Assembly: GCF_900659635.1 (NCBI RefSeq)
Contig: NZ_CAACVB010000041.1
Coordinates: 1-43,203, forward strand
Origin: Actinomadura roseirufa
Lineage (GTDB): Bacteria; Actinomycetota; Actinomycetes; Streptosporangiales; Streptosporangiaceae
DNA: 43,203 nucleotides
Reading direction: 5' to 3'
Shown piece by piece: positions 9,307 through 17,263 of the stretch. A model generated the notes under the pieces. The model saw only the letters and a list, made by a program, of their open reading frames with translations. It had not been told where the DNA came from and did not search any database. Both the position numbers and the translations under genes were made by a program. Each line of letters begins with the position of its first letter. The stretch's first letter is position 1.

Positions 9307-10171
9307 CCCGGTGGCGGTGCCCCGCGTACGGGGCCAGCAGTTCCAGCATCCCGTCGTCGTCGACCTTCCGGCCGGCCAGCGCCCAGCCCACGATCCCGGG
9401 CAGGTGGTAGTCGCCGACGGAGACGGCGTCGGGATCGCCGGCCGCCCGCTGCCGGATCTCGGCGGCCGTCCAGACTCCGATGCCCGGCAGGGAGCGCAGC
9501 CGCGCCTCCGCCGGGTCCTCCTCCAGCCGCCCGGCCGCCCGCGCGGCGGTGATGATCGTGCGGGCCCGGACGGCCTCCAGCCCGGACCGGTGCCACTCCC
9601 ACGACGGGATCCGGGCCCAGACCCCGGGCGGCGGCGGCACCCGCAGCCCCGGCGCGCCCGGCGCCGGCTCGCCGAACCGGCGCAGCAGGTACCCCCACGC
9701 CCGCCACGCCTCCTGCGACAGGACCTTCTGCTCCATCACGGCCGGGACCAGCGCCTCGAAGACGCGGCCGGTCCGGCCGATCCGCAGCCCGGGACGCCGT
9801 AGCGCCTGCTCGCCGACGATCGGGTGCCGCGGCGTGAACGTCTCCGGCTCGTCGTCGGCGCCGAGCAGGCCGGGGACCCCGTCCAGCAGCCATTCCGCGC
9901 CGGGCCCCCACGCCTCGGCCTCGATGACGTCGCCCGCCCGGCGGAGCCGGATCGTCCCCGCGCCGCAGGGGGTATGGGACGCGCGCCAGATCGTCCCGCC
10001 CGGATCGGCCTGGAAGGCGGGGTCGCGCGGACCTCGCTGATGCGGCGCGAGGACCGCGTGCAGGTCGAGCGGCCAGGGCGGACGCCAGTCCCGCCGTAGT
10101 CCGGGGGTCCGCTTCCCGGCGGCACCGGCCGGCGGCGCCGCGCGCCGCGCGGACGCCGCGACCACCTTCAC
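9224..10171 (-). CDS. AlkA-like DNA-3-methyladenine glycosylase
   Basis: The 315-residue protein of the HhH-GPD superfamily would remove alkylated bases from DNA. The helix-hairpin-helix LRSLPGIGVWTAAEIRQ is followed by VSVGDYHLP, whose aspartate is the expected catalytic residue. The segment VMEQKVLSQEAWRAW fits the family's substrate-pocket helices. GTG 10171 is preferred to the longer frame (to 10291). It has GAGGGGG upstream and sits 13 nt after the stop of the upstream gene instead of overlapping it. It is cotranscribed with the sugar nucleotidyltransferase. Its repair role is unrelated to the surrounding wall genes. Confidence 0.9.
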   Translation of the reverse strand: MKVVAASARRAAPPAGAAGKRTPGLRRDWRPPWPLDLHAVLAPHQRGPRDPAFQADPGGTIWRASHTPCGAGTIRLRRAGDVIEAEAWGPGAEWLLDGVPGLLGADDEPETFTPRHPIVGEQALRRPGLRIGRTGRVFEALVPAVMEQKVLSQEAWRAWGYLLRRFGEPAPGAPGLRVPPPPGVWARIPSWEWHRSGLEAVRARTIITAARAAGRLEEDPAEARLRSLPGIGVWTAAEIRQRAAGDPDAVSVGDYHLPGIVGWALAGRKVDDDGMLELLAPYAGHRHRVTRLLESSGSGPPRRGPRLPVRDYRSF

Positions 10172-10184
10172 TCCGCGCACCCCC

Positions 10185-11252
10185 TCAGGCGTCCGTGGAG
10201 AAACGGACGGCCGTCGGCGGCAGCTCGACGCCGGGCCAGACCCGCAGGCCGCCGCGCAGCTCGTTGCCGGGGCCGACCACGGCGCCGTCACCGAGGATCA
10301 CGCGCTCCAGCACGGCGCCGGGACCGACCCGGGCGCCCCGGCTCAGCACCGAGTCGCGGACCGTGGCGCCCTCGGCGACGAACGCGTCGTCCAGCAGCAC
10401 GCTGCCGAGGACGGTGGCGCCCGCCTCGACGACCGCGCCGCGGCCGACCGTGGTGCCGCCGCGCACCACCGCGCCGGGCGAGACGCTGGCGCCGGGGAGG
10501 GTGAGCCGGTCGCCGGGCTCGCCCGGCATGGCGGGCGAGGCCAGCTTCCCGAGCACGAGGTCGCAGGAGCCGCGGACGAACGCCTCCGGGGTGCCGACGT
10601 CCAGCCAGTACGCCGACTCCACGTGGCCCATGACGACGGCCCCCGACGAGATCAGCGCCGGGAACGTCTCCCGCTCGACCGAGACGACCTCGTCCTCGGG
10701 GATGGTGTCGATCGCCGAGCGGCGGAAGACGTAGCAGCCCGCGTTGATCTGGTTCGTGACGGGGCGCGCGGTCTTCTCCAGGAACGCGGTGACCCGGCCG
10801 TCGCCGTCGGTGGGGACGCAGCCGAACCGGGACGGGTCGTCCACCTCGGTGAGGTGCAGGGTGACGGCGGCGCCCGCCTTCTCGTGCAGCGCGACCTGCG
10901 CGCGCACGTCGTGCCCGGACAGGATGTCGCCGTTGAGGATCAGCACCGGGTCGTCCGGGCCGCAGGTCAGCGCGCGGGCCGCGTTGCGGATCGCGCCGCC
11001 GGTGCCGAGCGGCTCGCGCTCGCTGACGTAGCCGAGGTCGACGCCGTGCGCGCGGTCGCCGAAGGCCGCCTCGAACATCTCGGCGCGGTAGGAGGTGGCG
11101 AACACGATGCGCTCGACGCCCGCGGCGTGCGCGCGGGCCAGCTGGTGGGCGAGGAACGCGACGCCCGCGGTGGGCAGCAGCGGTTTCGGCGTGGAGATCG
11201 TCAACGGCCGCAGCCGCGTGCCCTGCCCGCCGACCAGCAGAATCGCTTCCAC
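10185..11252 (-). CDS. Sugar-1-phosphate nucleotidyltransferase, probably GDP-mannose forming
   Basis: The 355-residue protein starts VEAILLVGGQGTRLRPLT, the nucleotide-binding signature of sugar nucleotidyltransferases. STPKPLLP and LILNGDIL supply the usual lysine and aspartate sites. From about residue 245 it becomes hexapeptide-repeat-like (GASVSPGAVVRGGTTVGRGA), a left-handed beta helix. Size, architecture and position near whiB/fbiA match the actinobacterial mannose-1-phosphate guanylyltransferase, but sugar choice cannot be proved here. GTG 11252 has AGGGAG just upstream; the longer open frame (to 11597) is non-coding in character. It would supply the activated sugar for the neighbouring glycosyltransferases. 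Confidence 0.88.
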   Translation of the reverse strand: MEAILLVGGQGTRLRPLTISTPKPLLPTAGVAFLAHQLARAHAAGVERIVFATSYRAEMFEAAFGDRAHGVDLGYVSEREPLGTGGAIRNAARALTCGPDDPVLILNGDILSGHDVRAQVALHEKAGAAVTLHLTEVDDPSRFGCVPTDGDGRVTAFLEKTARPVTNQINAGCYVFRRSAIDTIPEDEVVSVERETFPALISSGAVVMGHVESAYWLDVGTPEAFVRGSCDLVLGKLASPAMPGEPGDRLTLPGASVSPGAVVRGGTTVGRGAVVEAGATVLGSVLLDDAFVAEGATVRDSVLSRGARVGPGAVLERVILGDGAVVGPGNELRGGLRVWPGVELPPTAVRFSTDA

Positions 11253-11505
11253 ATCGCTCCCTGCAACCCATGGGACGCGCCGCTCCACGCGCCCGCGCAA
11301 CAGCCAGAGCCTAGGCCCTGCCGACGAGTGTTGCCGGGCCGTCCCACGACCCCACGACCGACCGGCCCCCAGGTCCTGGCCCCCAGGGCCCAGCACCACT
11401 CCCCCACCACACGAGGGCAACGCCGAAGGCGAGCCCCAGAAACCCGACACGCAGCAACAAAGCGAGCCGTCGGCCAACCCGCGCACCGCCCCTGCGCAAC
11501 GAGCC
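11253..11505. other. Gene-free stretch upstream of the nucleotidyltransferase
   Basis: Together with the repeat that follows this is a gap of about 400 bp. It contains a candidate -10 (11308-11313) and a short doubled GGCCCCCAG motif near 11370-11395. No recognisable gene is present; open frames here lack ribosome sites and ordinary actinobacterial codon pattern. Confidence 0.5.
11308..11313 (-). promoter_or_regulatory. Candidate -10 box of the nucleotidyltransferase gene
   Basis: TAGGCT on the minus strand lies about 55 nt before GTG 11252, followed by a normal ribosome site. No good -35 hexamer is seen at 17-18 nt. Confidence 0.3.
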
Positions 11506-11692
11506 CAGCCGTCACGCGAGCGCGCTACCTGACCGGCGGGGCGATGCCGAAGGCGAGCCCCGCCGGGAAGATCGCGAAGCGATTCGCGCTCGCACAAGAA
11601 CGGTCAGGTGCGAGCCGCCAGGCGAGCACCTGGGCCGGGCTTGCAATGAACACAGCCGCTAGGCGAGGTCTTTGGGCCGTGCTTGCAATGAA
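11506..11692. repeat. Intergenic repeat, copy 1, with internal tandem unit
   Basis: From CAGCCGTCACGCGAGCGCG onward this segment matches 37223-37377 almost base for base through the run GATCGCGAAGCGATTCGCGC. The core includes a GCGAA-GCGA-TTCGC hairpin. Copy 1 ends in two tandem units of about 40 bp. Their shared 20-mers (11631-11650 and 11673-11692) differ at one base. The second unit runs into the 3' end of the GT4 gene. Confidence 0.85.
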
Positions 11693-12825
11693 ACGCTACG
11701 TCGTTCTGCCGCCTTGCGGTAGGAGGCCAGGTGTGCGTGGGCCGACGCGGTCCAGCTGAATCCCCCGGCCCGTTCCCACGCGGCCTCGCCGAGCCGGGCG
11801 CGGCGGGGCTCGTCGCCGAGCAGGTCGCCGAGGGCCGCGGCGATGCCGGACGAGTCGGGCTCGCTGTAGGCGACCGCGTCGCCGCCGACCTCCGGGAGGG
11901 CGCCGCGGCGGGTGGTGAGGACGGCGGCGCCGCACGCCATCGCCTCCAGGACGGGCAGCCCGAACCCTTCGCCGCGGCTCGGCAGCGCCACCACGAGCGC
12001 GCCGCCGTAGAAGCCGGGCAGTGACGGCCGGGCCAGGTAGCCGGGGCGCAGCACGCGCAGCCGCGGGGGCACCGCGGCGAGCGCGGCGTCGACCTCGTCG
12101 TCCCAGCCGCCGCCTCCGGCCAGGACCAGCGCCGGGGGTTCGTCGAGGGCGGCGCAGGCCCGTACCCATCCGCGGACGAGGTTGGGGATGTTCTTGCGCG
12201 GTTCCAGCGTGCCCAGGTAGGCGATGTAGGGGCGGCCGTGCAGTCCGAGCCGGTCGGAGATTCCGGCGACCTCCGCGTCGGTCGGGCGGTGGAACATCGT
12301 GTGGTCGACGCCGTGGCCCGCCACGTCGATGTGGCCGGGGTCGGCCGCCAGCAGCCGGACGAGCTCGTCGCGGGTGGCCCGGGACGGCACGATCAGCCGG
12401 GTGGCGCGGCGCGCCGCGGTGCGGGTCGCGGACTTGATGTAGGACGTGCGGTCGGGGTCGTGCGGCTCGGGTTCGGCGAACAGCGTCACGTCGTGGATCG
12501 TGACGACCGTCGGCAGGGTCACGCCGACCGGCATCGCGTAGGTCGGCACGTGCAGGACGTCGGCGGCGACCTGTTCGGCGACGTAGGGCAGCCCGGACTG
12601 CTCCCAGGCGAGCCGCGTGGCGCGGTGCGCGAGTCCCGGCGGCCCGGCGACGATCCGCGCCCCCGGCGCGAGCCGCCCGTACCGTTCCTGGTCGGCGCGC
12701 TGGCAGGCGACCGCGAGGTCGGCGCCGAGCGCGTCGAGCGCGGCCATCAGGCCGTCGACGTAGCGGCCCAGCCCGCCGCGGTCGGCCGGCACCGCGGTGG
12801 CGTCCAGCAGGATTCGAGGCGCCAC
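11659..12825 (-). CDS. GT4 glycosyltransferase with repeat-derived tail
   Basis: The 388-residue GT-B protein begins VAPRILLDATAVPADRGGLGRYVDGL, with the glycine-rich acceptor-domain loop. IHDVTLF, YLGTLEPRKN and the donor-site PSRGEGFGLPVLEAMACG (E-x7-E) place it in GT4, with mannosyl-type transferases. GTG 12825 has GGGGGAG 6 nt upstream; ATG 12840 is a near-equal alternative. The last 11 codons (VSLQARPKDLA) and the stop lie in the intergenic repeat unit 11651-11692. The natural C-terminus has therefore probably been replaced or extended by the repeat. The product probably builds the envelope glycan; sugar and acceptor are unknown. Confidence 0.9.
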   Translation of the reverse strand: MAPRILLDATAVPADRGGLGRYVDGLMAALDALGADLAVACQRADQERYGRLAPGARIVAGPPGLAHRATRLAWEQSGLPYVAEQVAADVLHVPTYAMPVGVTLPTVVTIHDVTLFAEPEPHDPDRTSYIKSATRTAARRATRLIVPSRATRDELVRLLAADPGHIDVAGHGVDHTMFHRPTDAEVAGISDRLGLHGRPYIAYLGTLEPRKNIPNLVRGWVRACAALDEPPALVLAGGGGWDDEVDAALAAVPPRLRVLRPGYLARPSLPGFYGGALVVALPSRGEGFGLPVLEAMACGAAVLTTRRGALPEVGGDAVAYSEPDSSGIAAALGDLLGDEPRRARLGEAAWERAGGFSWTASAHAHLASYRKAAERRSVSLQARPKDLA

Positions 12826-12938
12826 GGTCCACTCCCCCATCCCGGCCCGCTCCAGCGAGACGGCGCCGCAGTGGCGTAGATCACTCTTGAGGTCGAGCCT
12901 ACGCCCGTGAGCGGGGGATCGGTGTGACCCGGGGCCTC

Positions 12939-13697
12939 TTACACGCCCTCGCCGGTTTTTCCGCCCGCGCCCTCGGCCGTCTCCGGGCCGCCGCCGCGCT
13001 TGCGGGCGTGGACCAGGACGATGCTCCCGCGGTCGTTGGGGGCGCCGCGGTCGGCGAGCGCGACCAGCGGGGTGAGGGGCGCCGCCGCGTTGAAGCCGAC
13101 CTTGCCGCCGTAGGTCGACAGCGACAGGTAGAGGCGTTCGGTGGCGGCCGTACGGAACTGGTAAGAGTGCCTGACCAGATCCAGGCCGCGCTCGTCCATC
13201 AGCTTGGCGAGGCTGCGGTGGGTATAGGTGTGCTGGACGTGGTACCTGGTCTTGTGCGCGTCGCGCAGCTTGGGCCAGGCGTCGGCGCGGCTCAGCACGT
13301 CCGCCGACATGAAGATCTCACCGCCCGGACGCAGGACGCGGGCCATCTCGTCCAGGGACCGGCCGCCGTCGTCGAAGTGCTCGATCGCGCAGACCGACAG
13401 GATCGCGTCGAAGGAGGCGTCACCGAACGGCAGCCGCAGCGCGTCGCACTCGATGAGCGCGGGCGCGTGGGCGAGCGTGCGCCCATAGACCATCTTGCCG
13501 CGGGCGAGGTCGATCGAGACCGCGTGCGCGCCGCGGCGGCGGGCCCGTCCGGCCCAGTAGCCGTCGCCCCCGGCGACGTCGAGGACGCGCCGGCCGCGCA
13601 GGTCCCGTCCCATCCAGTCGAGCAGCGTCCCCGCCTCGCGGTACCGGCACACGTGCACCTGGTGCCCCATGAAGGCGACCACATCCGAGAGTTTCAT
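12939..13697 (-). CDS. SAM-dependent methyltransferase
   Basis: The 252-residue class I methyltransferase has motif I VLDVAGGDGYW at residues 38-48, an acidic SIDLARGK strand and CDALRLPFGD. The post-motif CAIEHFDDGGRSLDEMARVLRPGG is typical of the Methyltransf_11 type. ATG 13697 is chosen because TACAGT stands 8 nt upstream as a leaderless -10 and the domain begins nearby; the frame open to 13838 is probably not translated. It diverges from the flippase gene across 83 bp. The substrate is unknown; a lipid- or sugar-linked surface intermediate is plausible from neighbours. Confidence 0.88.
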   Translation of the reverse strand: MKLSDVVAFMGHQVHVCRYREAGTLLDWMGRDLRGRRVLDVAGGDGYWAGRARRRGAHAVSIDLARGKMVYGRTLAHAPALIECDALRLPFGDASFDAILSVCAIEHFDDGGRSLDEMARVLRPGGEIFMSADVLSRADAWPKLRDAHKTRYHVQHTYTHRSLAKLMDERGLDLVRHSYQFRTAATERLYLSLSTYGGKVGFNAAAPLTPLVALADRGAPNDRGSIVLVHARKRGGGPETAEGAGGKTGEGV

Positions 13698-13705
13698 CGT
13701 CCCCA

Positions 13706-13711
13706 ACTGTA
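13706..13711 (-). promoter_or_regulatory. Leaderless -10 box of the methyltransferase gene
   Basis: TACAGT on the minus strand, 8 nt before ATG 13697. Confidence 0.5.
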
Positions 13712-13768
13712 GGGCCTGGCCCGGTGGGGACCGGCGTTTTCCCGGCCTGGGGCCGGATGCCGGTCGCC

Positions 13769-13774
13769 TACGCT
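13769..13774 (+). promoter_or_regulatory. Leaderless -10 box of the flippase gene
   Basis: TACGCT, 6 nt before GTG 13781, with no ribosome site between. It supports GTG over the longer frame beginning at 13724. Confidence 0.55.
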
Positions 13775-13780
13775 GGGCGG

Positions 13781-14800
13781 GTGAAAACGAAGGTCGCCGC
13801 CATGCGGATCCTGCGGGTCCTGCTGGTGCTGCTCGCACTGGGGTTCTGCGCCTACAGCGTGGCCTCCCAGTGGGACGACACGACGAAGGCGTTCCGTGAG
13901 ATGTCCTGGGCGACGCTCGCCGGTTCGCTCGCCGCGGGCCTGGCGGGGCTGTTCGCGTGGATGCTCGGCTGGCGGACCTTCCTCGGCGGGCTCGGCTCGC
14001 CGCTGCCGCTGCGGGTGGCGTTCCGGATCTCCGCGATCTCCCAGCTCGGCAAGTACGTGCCCGGCAAGGTGTGGGCGCTGGTCACCCAGATCGAGATGGC
14101 GCGCGAGCACGAGGTCCCGGCCGAGCGCAGCTTCGGCTCCACGCTGCTCGCGGTGGCGACGTCCACCGCGTGCGGCCTCGCGGTGGCCTCGGTGACGCTG
14201 CCGCTGACGTCGGCGGCGGCGCGCGAGCGGTACTGGTGGCTGTTCCCGCTGGCGCCGGTGATGCTGGCGGCCCTGCACCCCCGCGTCGTGACCTGGTGCC
14301 TGGGCACGCTGCTCAGGCTCGTCCGGAGGCCGCCGCTGGAGCACCCGGTGAGCCTCGGCGTGACGCTCCGGGCCGTCGGCTGGACGGTGCTGGGCTGGGC
14401 GCTGTTCGGTGTGCACACCTGGCTGCTGTGCGCGGCCGTGGGCGGGGACGGGGCGGGGCTGCCGTTCCTCGCCACCGGCGCGTACGCGCTCGCCTTCGTG
14501 GCGGGCTTCCTGGTGTTCATCGCGCCGGGCGGCATCGGGGCGCGGGAGGCCGCGCTGACGGTGGTGCTGACGCCGGTGCTGCCCGCGGGCGCGCCGGTCG
14601 TGGTCGCGATCGCCTCGCGCGTCCTGCTGACCGGCGCCGATCTGGCCGGTGCGGGCGCGGCGCTGCTGATGGCGCGGGGCCCGCGGGCCGCGAAGGCTGC
14701 GGCCGAGGGCGACACCACAGGCAATGACCGACATTCCGGGAATGAACGATCAGCCCGGACGCTTGTCAGGGGTACGCAGCCGACGAAGGAGAGACCGTGA
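13781..14800 (+). CDS. YbhN/UPF0104-family membrane protein (flippase-like)
   Basis: The 339-residue polytopic protein has about eight hydrophobic segments. [16 protein letters not shown] (about residue 88) and the late [17 protein letters not shown] motif are hallmarks of the lysylphosphatidylglycerol-synthetase transmembrane (UPF0104/YbhN) family. Members move or modify lipids; several actinobacterial ones sit with polyprenyl-phosphate glycosyltransferases. GTG 13781 is supported by the leaderless -10 at 13769. The stop TGA overlaps the thioredoxin GTG (GTGA), so the two may be coupled. The last 25 residues are hydrophilic and overlap a possible thioredoxin promoter. Confidence 0.88.
   Translation: MKTKVAAMRILRVLLVLLALGFCAYSVASQWDDTTKAFREMSWATLAGSLAAGLAGLFAWMLGWRTFLGGLGSPLPLRVAFRISAISQLGKYVPGKVWALVTQIEMAREHEVPAERSFGSTLLAVATSTACGLAVASVTLPLTSAAARERYWWLFPLAPVMLAALHPRVVTWCLGTLLRLVRRPPLEHPVSLGVTLRAVGWTVLGWALFGVHTWLLCAAVGGDGAGLPFLATGAYALAFVAGFLVFIAPGGIGAREAALTVVLTPVLPAGAPVVVAIASRVLLTGADLAGAGAALLMARGPRAAKAAAEGDTTGNDRHSGNERSARTLVRGTQPTKERP
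14732..14764 (+). promoter_or_regulatory. Possible stress (SigR-like) promoter of thioredoxin
   Basis: GGAAT (14739-14743) is followed after 18 nt by CTT (14762-14764), one base off the GGAAT-N18-GTT pattern used by SigR at thioredoxin genes in streptomycetes. The GGAAT lies in a 13-bp palindrome CATTCCGGGAATG (14732-14744). All of it is inside the flippase coding end. Confidence 0.3.
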
Positions 14801-15147
14801 CGGCCCCCATCACCGTGACCGACGCCACGTTCGACGCCGAGGTCATCAAGAGCGAGACCCCCGTGCTGGTCGACTTCTGGGCCCAGTGGTGCGGACCCTG
14901 CCGGATGATCGCTCCCGTACTCGAGCAGATCGCGCGCGAGCACGAGGGCCGGCTCCGGATCGCCAAGCTCGACTACGACGCGAACCCGCAGACCCCGAAC
15001 AAGTACGGCGTGATGGGCCTGCCGACCCTCCTGCTCTACAAGGACGGCGAGGTCGTCGAGCAGATCGTCGGCGCCAAGCCCAAGCGCGCCCTACTGAAGG
15101 TCATCGAGCCTCACCTGACCGCGCCCCCCGCGAGCGCGTCCAGGTAG
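14797..15147 (+). CDS. trxA: Thioredoxin
   Basis: The 116-residue protein has the active site WCGPC (C32, C35). It also has VLVDFWAQ, the buried aspartate strand [25 protein letters not shown] with cis-proline, and [13 protein letters not shown]. These are the complete thioredoxin fold, for reducing protein disulfides in the cytosol. GTG 14797 has AAGGAGAG upstream. The final 37 nt overlap the convergent GT4 gene, so the tail APPASASR is read on both strands. A SigR-like element upstream (14739-14764) hints at disulfide-stress control. Confidence 0.95.
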   Translation: MTAPITVTDATFDAEVIKSETPVLVDFWAQWCGPCRMIAPVLEQIAREHEGRLRIAKLDYDANPQTPNKYGVMGLPTLLLYKDGEVVEQIVGAKPKRALLKVIEPHLTAPPASASR

Positions 15148-16229
15148 GCGGTCCACATCGGGCCGTGGTCGACGGGCCGGACGCCGGAGCGCAGGCGCTC
15201 CGGCTCCCCCGGCGCGTAGAACCGCTCCAGGGCGCCGGTGAGCGCGGCCACGTCGTCCGGAGCGCAGATCACCCCGTCGACGCCGTCGCGGACCTGGCCC
15301 GCGAACCCGCCCACGTCCGTGGCGATCACGGGCACGCCGTGCTCGTGGGCCATCCAGACGTTCTGCGACGCGGTGGCCGACCGGTACGGCAGGACCAGCG
15401 CGTCCGCGGCGGCGAACAGCCCCGGGACGTCGGCCGCCGGGACGTACCCGGGACGCAGGTCCACCCGCCCCTCCAGGCCCAGCGTCCGCACGAGCTCCTC
15501 CGTCTCGTCCAGGCCGCCCCAGAACTCCCCCGCGACCGTCAGCGCGACGTCGCCGGGACCCGCCGCGAGCGCGCGCAGCAGGACGTCCAGGCCCTTGTAG
15601 GGGCGGACCATCCCGAAGAACAGCAACCGGCGGTGGACCTTGCCGTCGCCGTGCCCGGCGGGCCGCCCGGCGCCTTCGGCGTGGCCGCCCGGCAGATGCG
15701 CGGGCATCTCGGCGAACCGCACCGGACGGTCCGTGAGCCCCCGCGCCAGGTCGGCCTGCGCGGCGGAGTGGACGAGCACGCCGTCGGCGCGCCGCAGCAG
15801 CCGTTTCATCAGCGGCACGTCGTACGGCTTGCGCTCGTGCGGCAGGACGTTGTGGCACAGCGCCACCGCGGGCGTCCGGCGTCCCACCCCCGCGAGGATC
15901 CCCAGGTAGGCGGGGACCTGGACGGGGCTCAGCACCGCCAGGACGACCAGGTCGCAGGAGCGCAGCGAGCGCCCGGTGCGCCACCAGCCGTCCGGCCGCC
16001 GCCAGTCGAGCCTGTGCCGCGTCCCGGGGAAGGGCTCCCCCTCGGGCTCGGAGATCGTCTGCGTGCCCGGGTAGAGGAACCCCGGGTACTGGGCCCGCCA
16101 GGACTCCAGCACGACCTCGTGGCCCGCCGCCGCCAGCCGGTGCGCCAGCTCGGTGGTGTGGTGGGCGCCGCCGCCCTTGTACGGGAACGCCGGCCCGACG
16201 ACCGCGATCCGCCCGCGCGTGGTCGCCAT
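15111..16229 (-). CDS. GT4 glycosyltransferase
   Basis: The 372-residue GT-B protein has an N-terminal [21 protein letters not shown] loop, [17 protein letters not shown] at the start of the donor half, and [22 protein letters not shown] in the donor site. The usual first glutamate of E-x7-E is replaced by a serine/asparagine-containing stretch, as in some GT4 subfamilies. ATG 16229 lies 4 nt after the stop of the polyprenyl-phosphate glycosyltransferase, so they form an operon. Its 3' end overlaps thioredoxin by 37 nt tail to tail. Substrate is unknown; assembly of a lipid-linked glycan is inferred from its partner. Confidence 0.88.
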   Translation of the reverse strand: MATTRGRIAVVGPAFPYKGGGAHHTTELAHRLAAAGHEVVLESWRAQYPGFLYPGTQTISEPEGEPFPGTRHRLDWRRPDGWWRTGRSLRSCDLVVLAVLSPVQVPAYLGILAGVGRRTPAVALCHNVLPHERKPYDVPLMKRLLRRADGVLVHSAAQADLARGLTDRPVRFAEMPAHLPGGHAEGAGRPAGHGDGKVHRRLLFFGMVRPYKGLDVLLRALAAGPGDVALTVAGEFWGGLDETEELVRTLGLEGRVDLRPGYVPAADVPGLFAAADALVLPYRSATASQNVWMAHEHGVPVIATDVGGFAGQVRDGVDGVICAPDDVAALTGALERFYAPGEPERLRSGVRPVDHGPMWTAYLDALAGGAVR

Positions 16230-16233
16230 GGCG

Positions 16234-17223
16234 CTAGACGTCGCCGCGCGAGCGGACGATGAGGTCGGCCAGCAGCGCCAGCGACGCGATGATCAAACCC
16301 GTCACGAAGATCATGATGGTGTTGTTGGCGAAGTAGCCGAAGTGCACCACCATGTCGAACACGCCCTTGAGCAGGCCGATCACGATCAGCCACAGGGCGG
16401 GCGGCATCAGCACCTTGAGCGGGTTGAAGTACATCACCATCCGCAGCACCTGCAGGATGTAGCGGTAGGCGTCCTTGGTGAAGTGGAACTTCGACTTCCC
16501 GGCCCGCTTGGCGTAGTCGATCGGCACGTACCGCACCGGGTGCTGGTTCGACAGGAACGCGATCGTGATCGTGGTGACGCAGGAGAACCCGGGCGGCAGC
16601 AGCCGCAGGTAGGGCAGCGACACCTCGCGGCGGAACGCGCGCAGCCCCGAGTTCAGGTCGGGGATCTTCGTGTTGGTGAGCCGCTCGGCGATCTTGCGGA
16701 TGAACCACTTGGCCGGGACGCGCAGCGCCTTGTGCGTGCCCTCCTCGGTGGTGCGCGCCCCGACGACCTGGTCCACGGCCGGGTCGGTGTCGAGGATGTC
16801 CACCAGGTCGGGGATCCGCTCGTTCGGATAGGACATGTCCGCGTCGGTCCACACCACGATCGAGCCGCGGGCCTGCTGGGAGCCGATGCGCCGGACGGTC
16901 CCGGAGCCGCTGTTGTGCTGGAACGCCAGGATCCGCATGTTCGGGAAGCGGGGGGCCGCCTCCTCCAGCCGGGCCAGCGTGGCGTCGGTCGAGCAGTCGT
17001 CGACGGCGAGCAGCTCGTAGGTCTTGCCGCTGTTGTCCATCGCCTTGCAGATGCGCTCGACCTCGTCGATCACGTGGTCCTGCTCGTTGTAACACGGCAG
17101 GACGACCGTGACGTGCGGGGCGGGCGCGGCCGGTTCCGCCTCCGGTTCCGGCCCGGGGGAGCCGGACGCCACGGGATCCGGCACGGCGGTGTTGGGCGCT
17201 GACGTGGCGGGCTGGGTACTCAC
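16234..17223 (-). CDS. Polyprenyl-phosphate glycosyltransferase (GT2, DPM1/ArnC type)
   Basis: The 329-residue protein has a Pro/Glu/Ala-rich N-terminal 35 residues, then a GT2 domain (VTVVLPCYNEQ, LLAVDDCSTDAT, VVWTDADMSYP with the DxD-type site). Two hydrophobic helices close the C-terminus (LKVLMPPALWLIVIGLL and IFVTGLIIASLALLADLIV). This architecture loads a sugar from a nucleotide donor onto polyprenyl phosphate, for use outside the membrane by GT-C enzymes. GTG 17223 has TATTCT 8 nt upstream (leaderless); the frame open to 17244 is less likely. It is the first gene of a pair with the GT4. Confidence 0.91.
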   Translation of the reverse strand: MSTQPATSAPNTAVPDPVASGSPGPEPEAEPAAPAPHVTVVLPCYNEQDHVIDEVERICKAMDNSGKTYELLAVDDCSTDATLARLEEAAPRFPNMRILAFQHNSGSGTVRRIGSQQARGSIVVWTDADMSYPNERIPDLVDILDTDPAVDQVVGARTTEEGTHKALRVPAKWFIRKIAERLTNTKIPDLNSGLRAFRREVSLPYLRLLPPGFSCVTTITIAFLSNQHPVRYVPIDYAKRAGKSKFHFTKDAYRYILQVLRMVMYFNPLKVLMPPALWLIVIGLLKGVFDMVVHFGYFANNTIMIFVTGLIIASLALLADLIVRSRGDV

Positions 17224-17231
17224 GCAGGGCG

Positions 17232-17237
17232 AGAATA
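17232..17237 (-). promoter_or_regulatory. Leaderless -10 box of the polyprenyl-phosphate GT gene
   Basis: TATTCT on the minus strand, 8 nt before GTG 17223. Confidence 0.45.
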
Positions 17238-17263
17238 CTCGCAACCGCGCACCCCGGTCCGCC

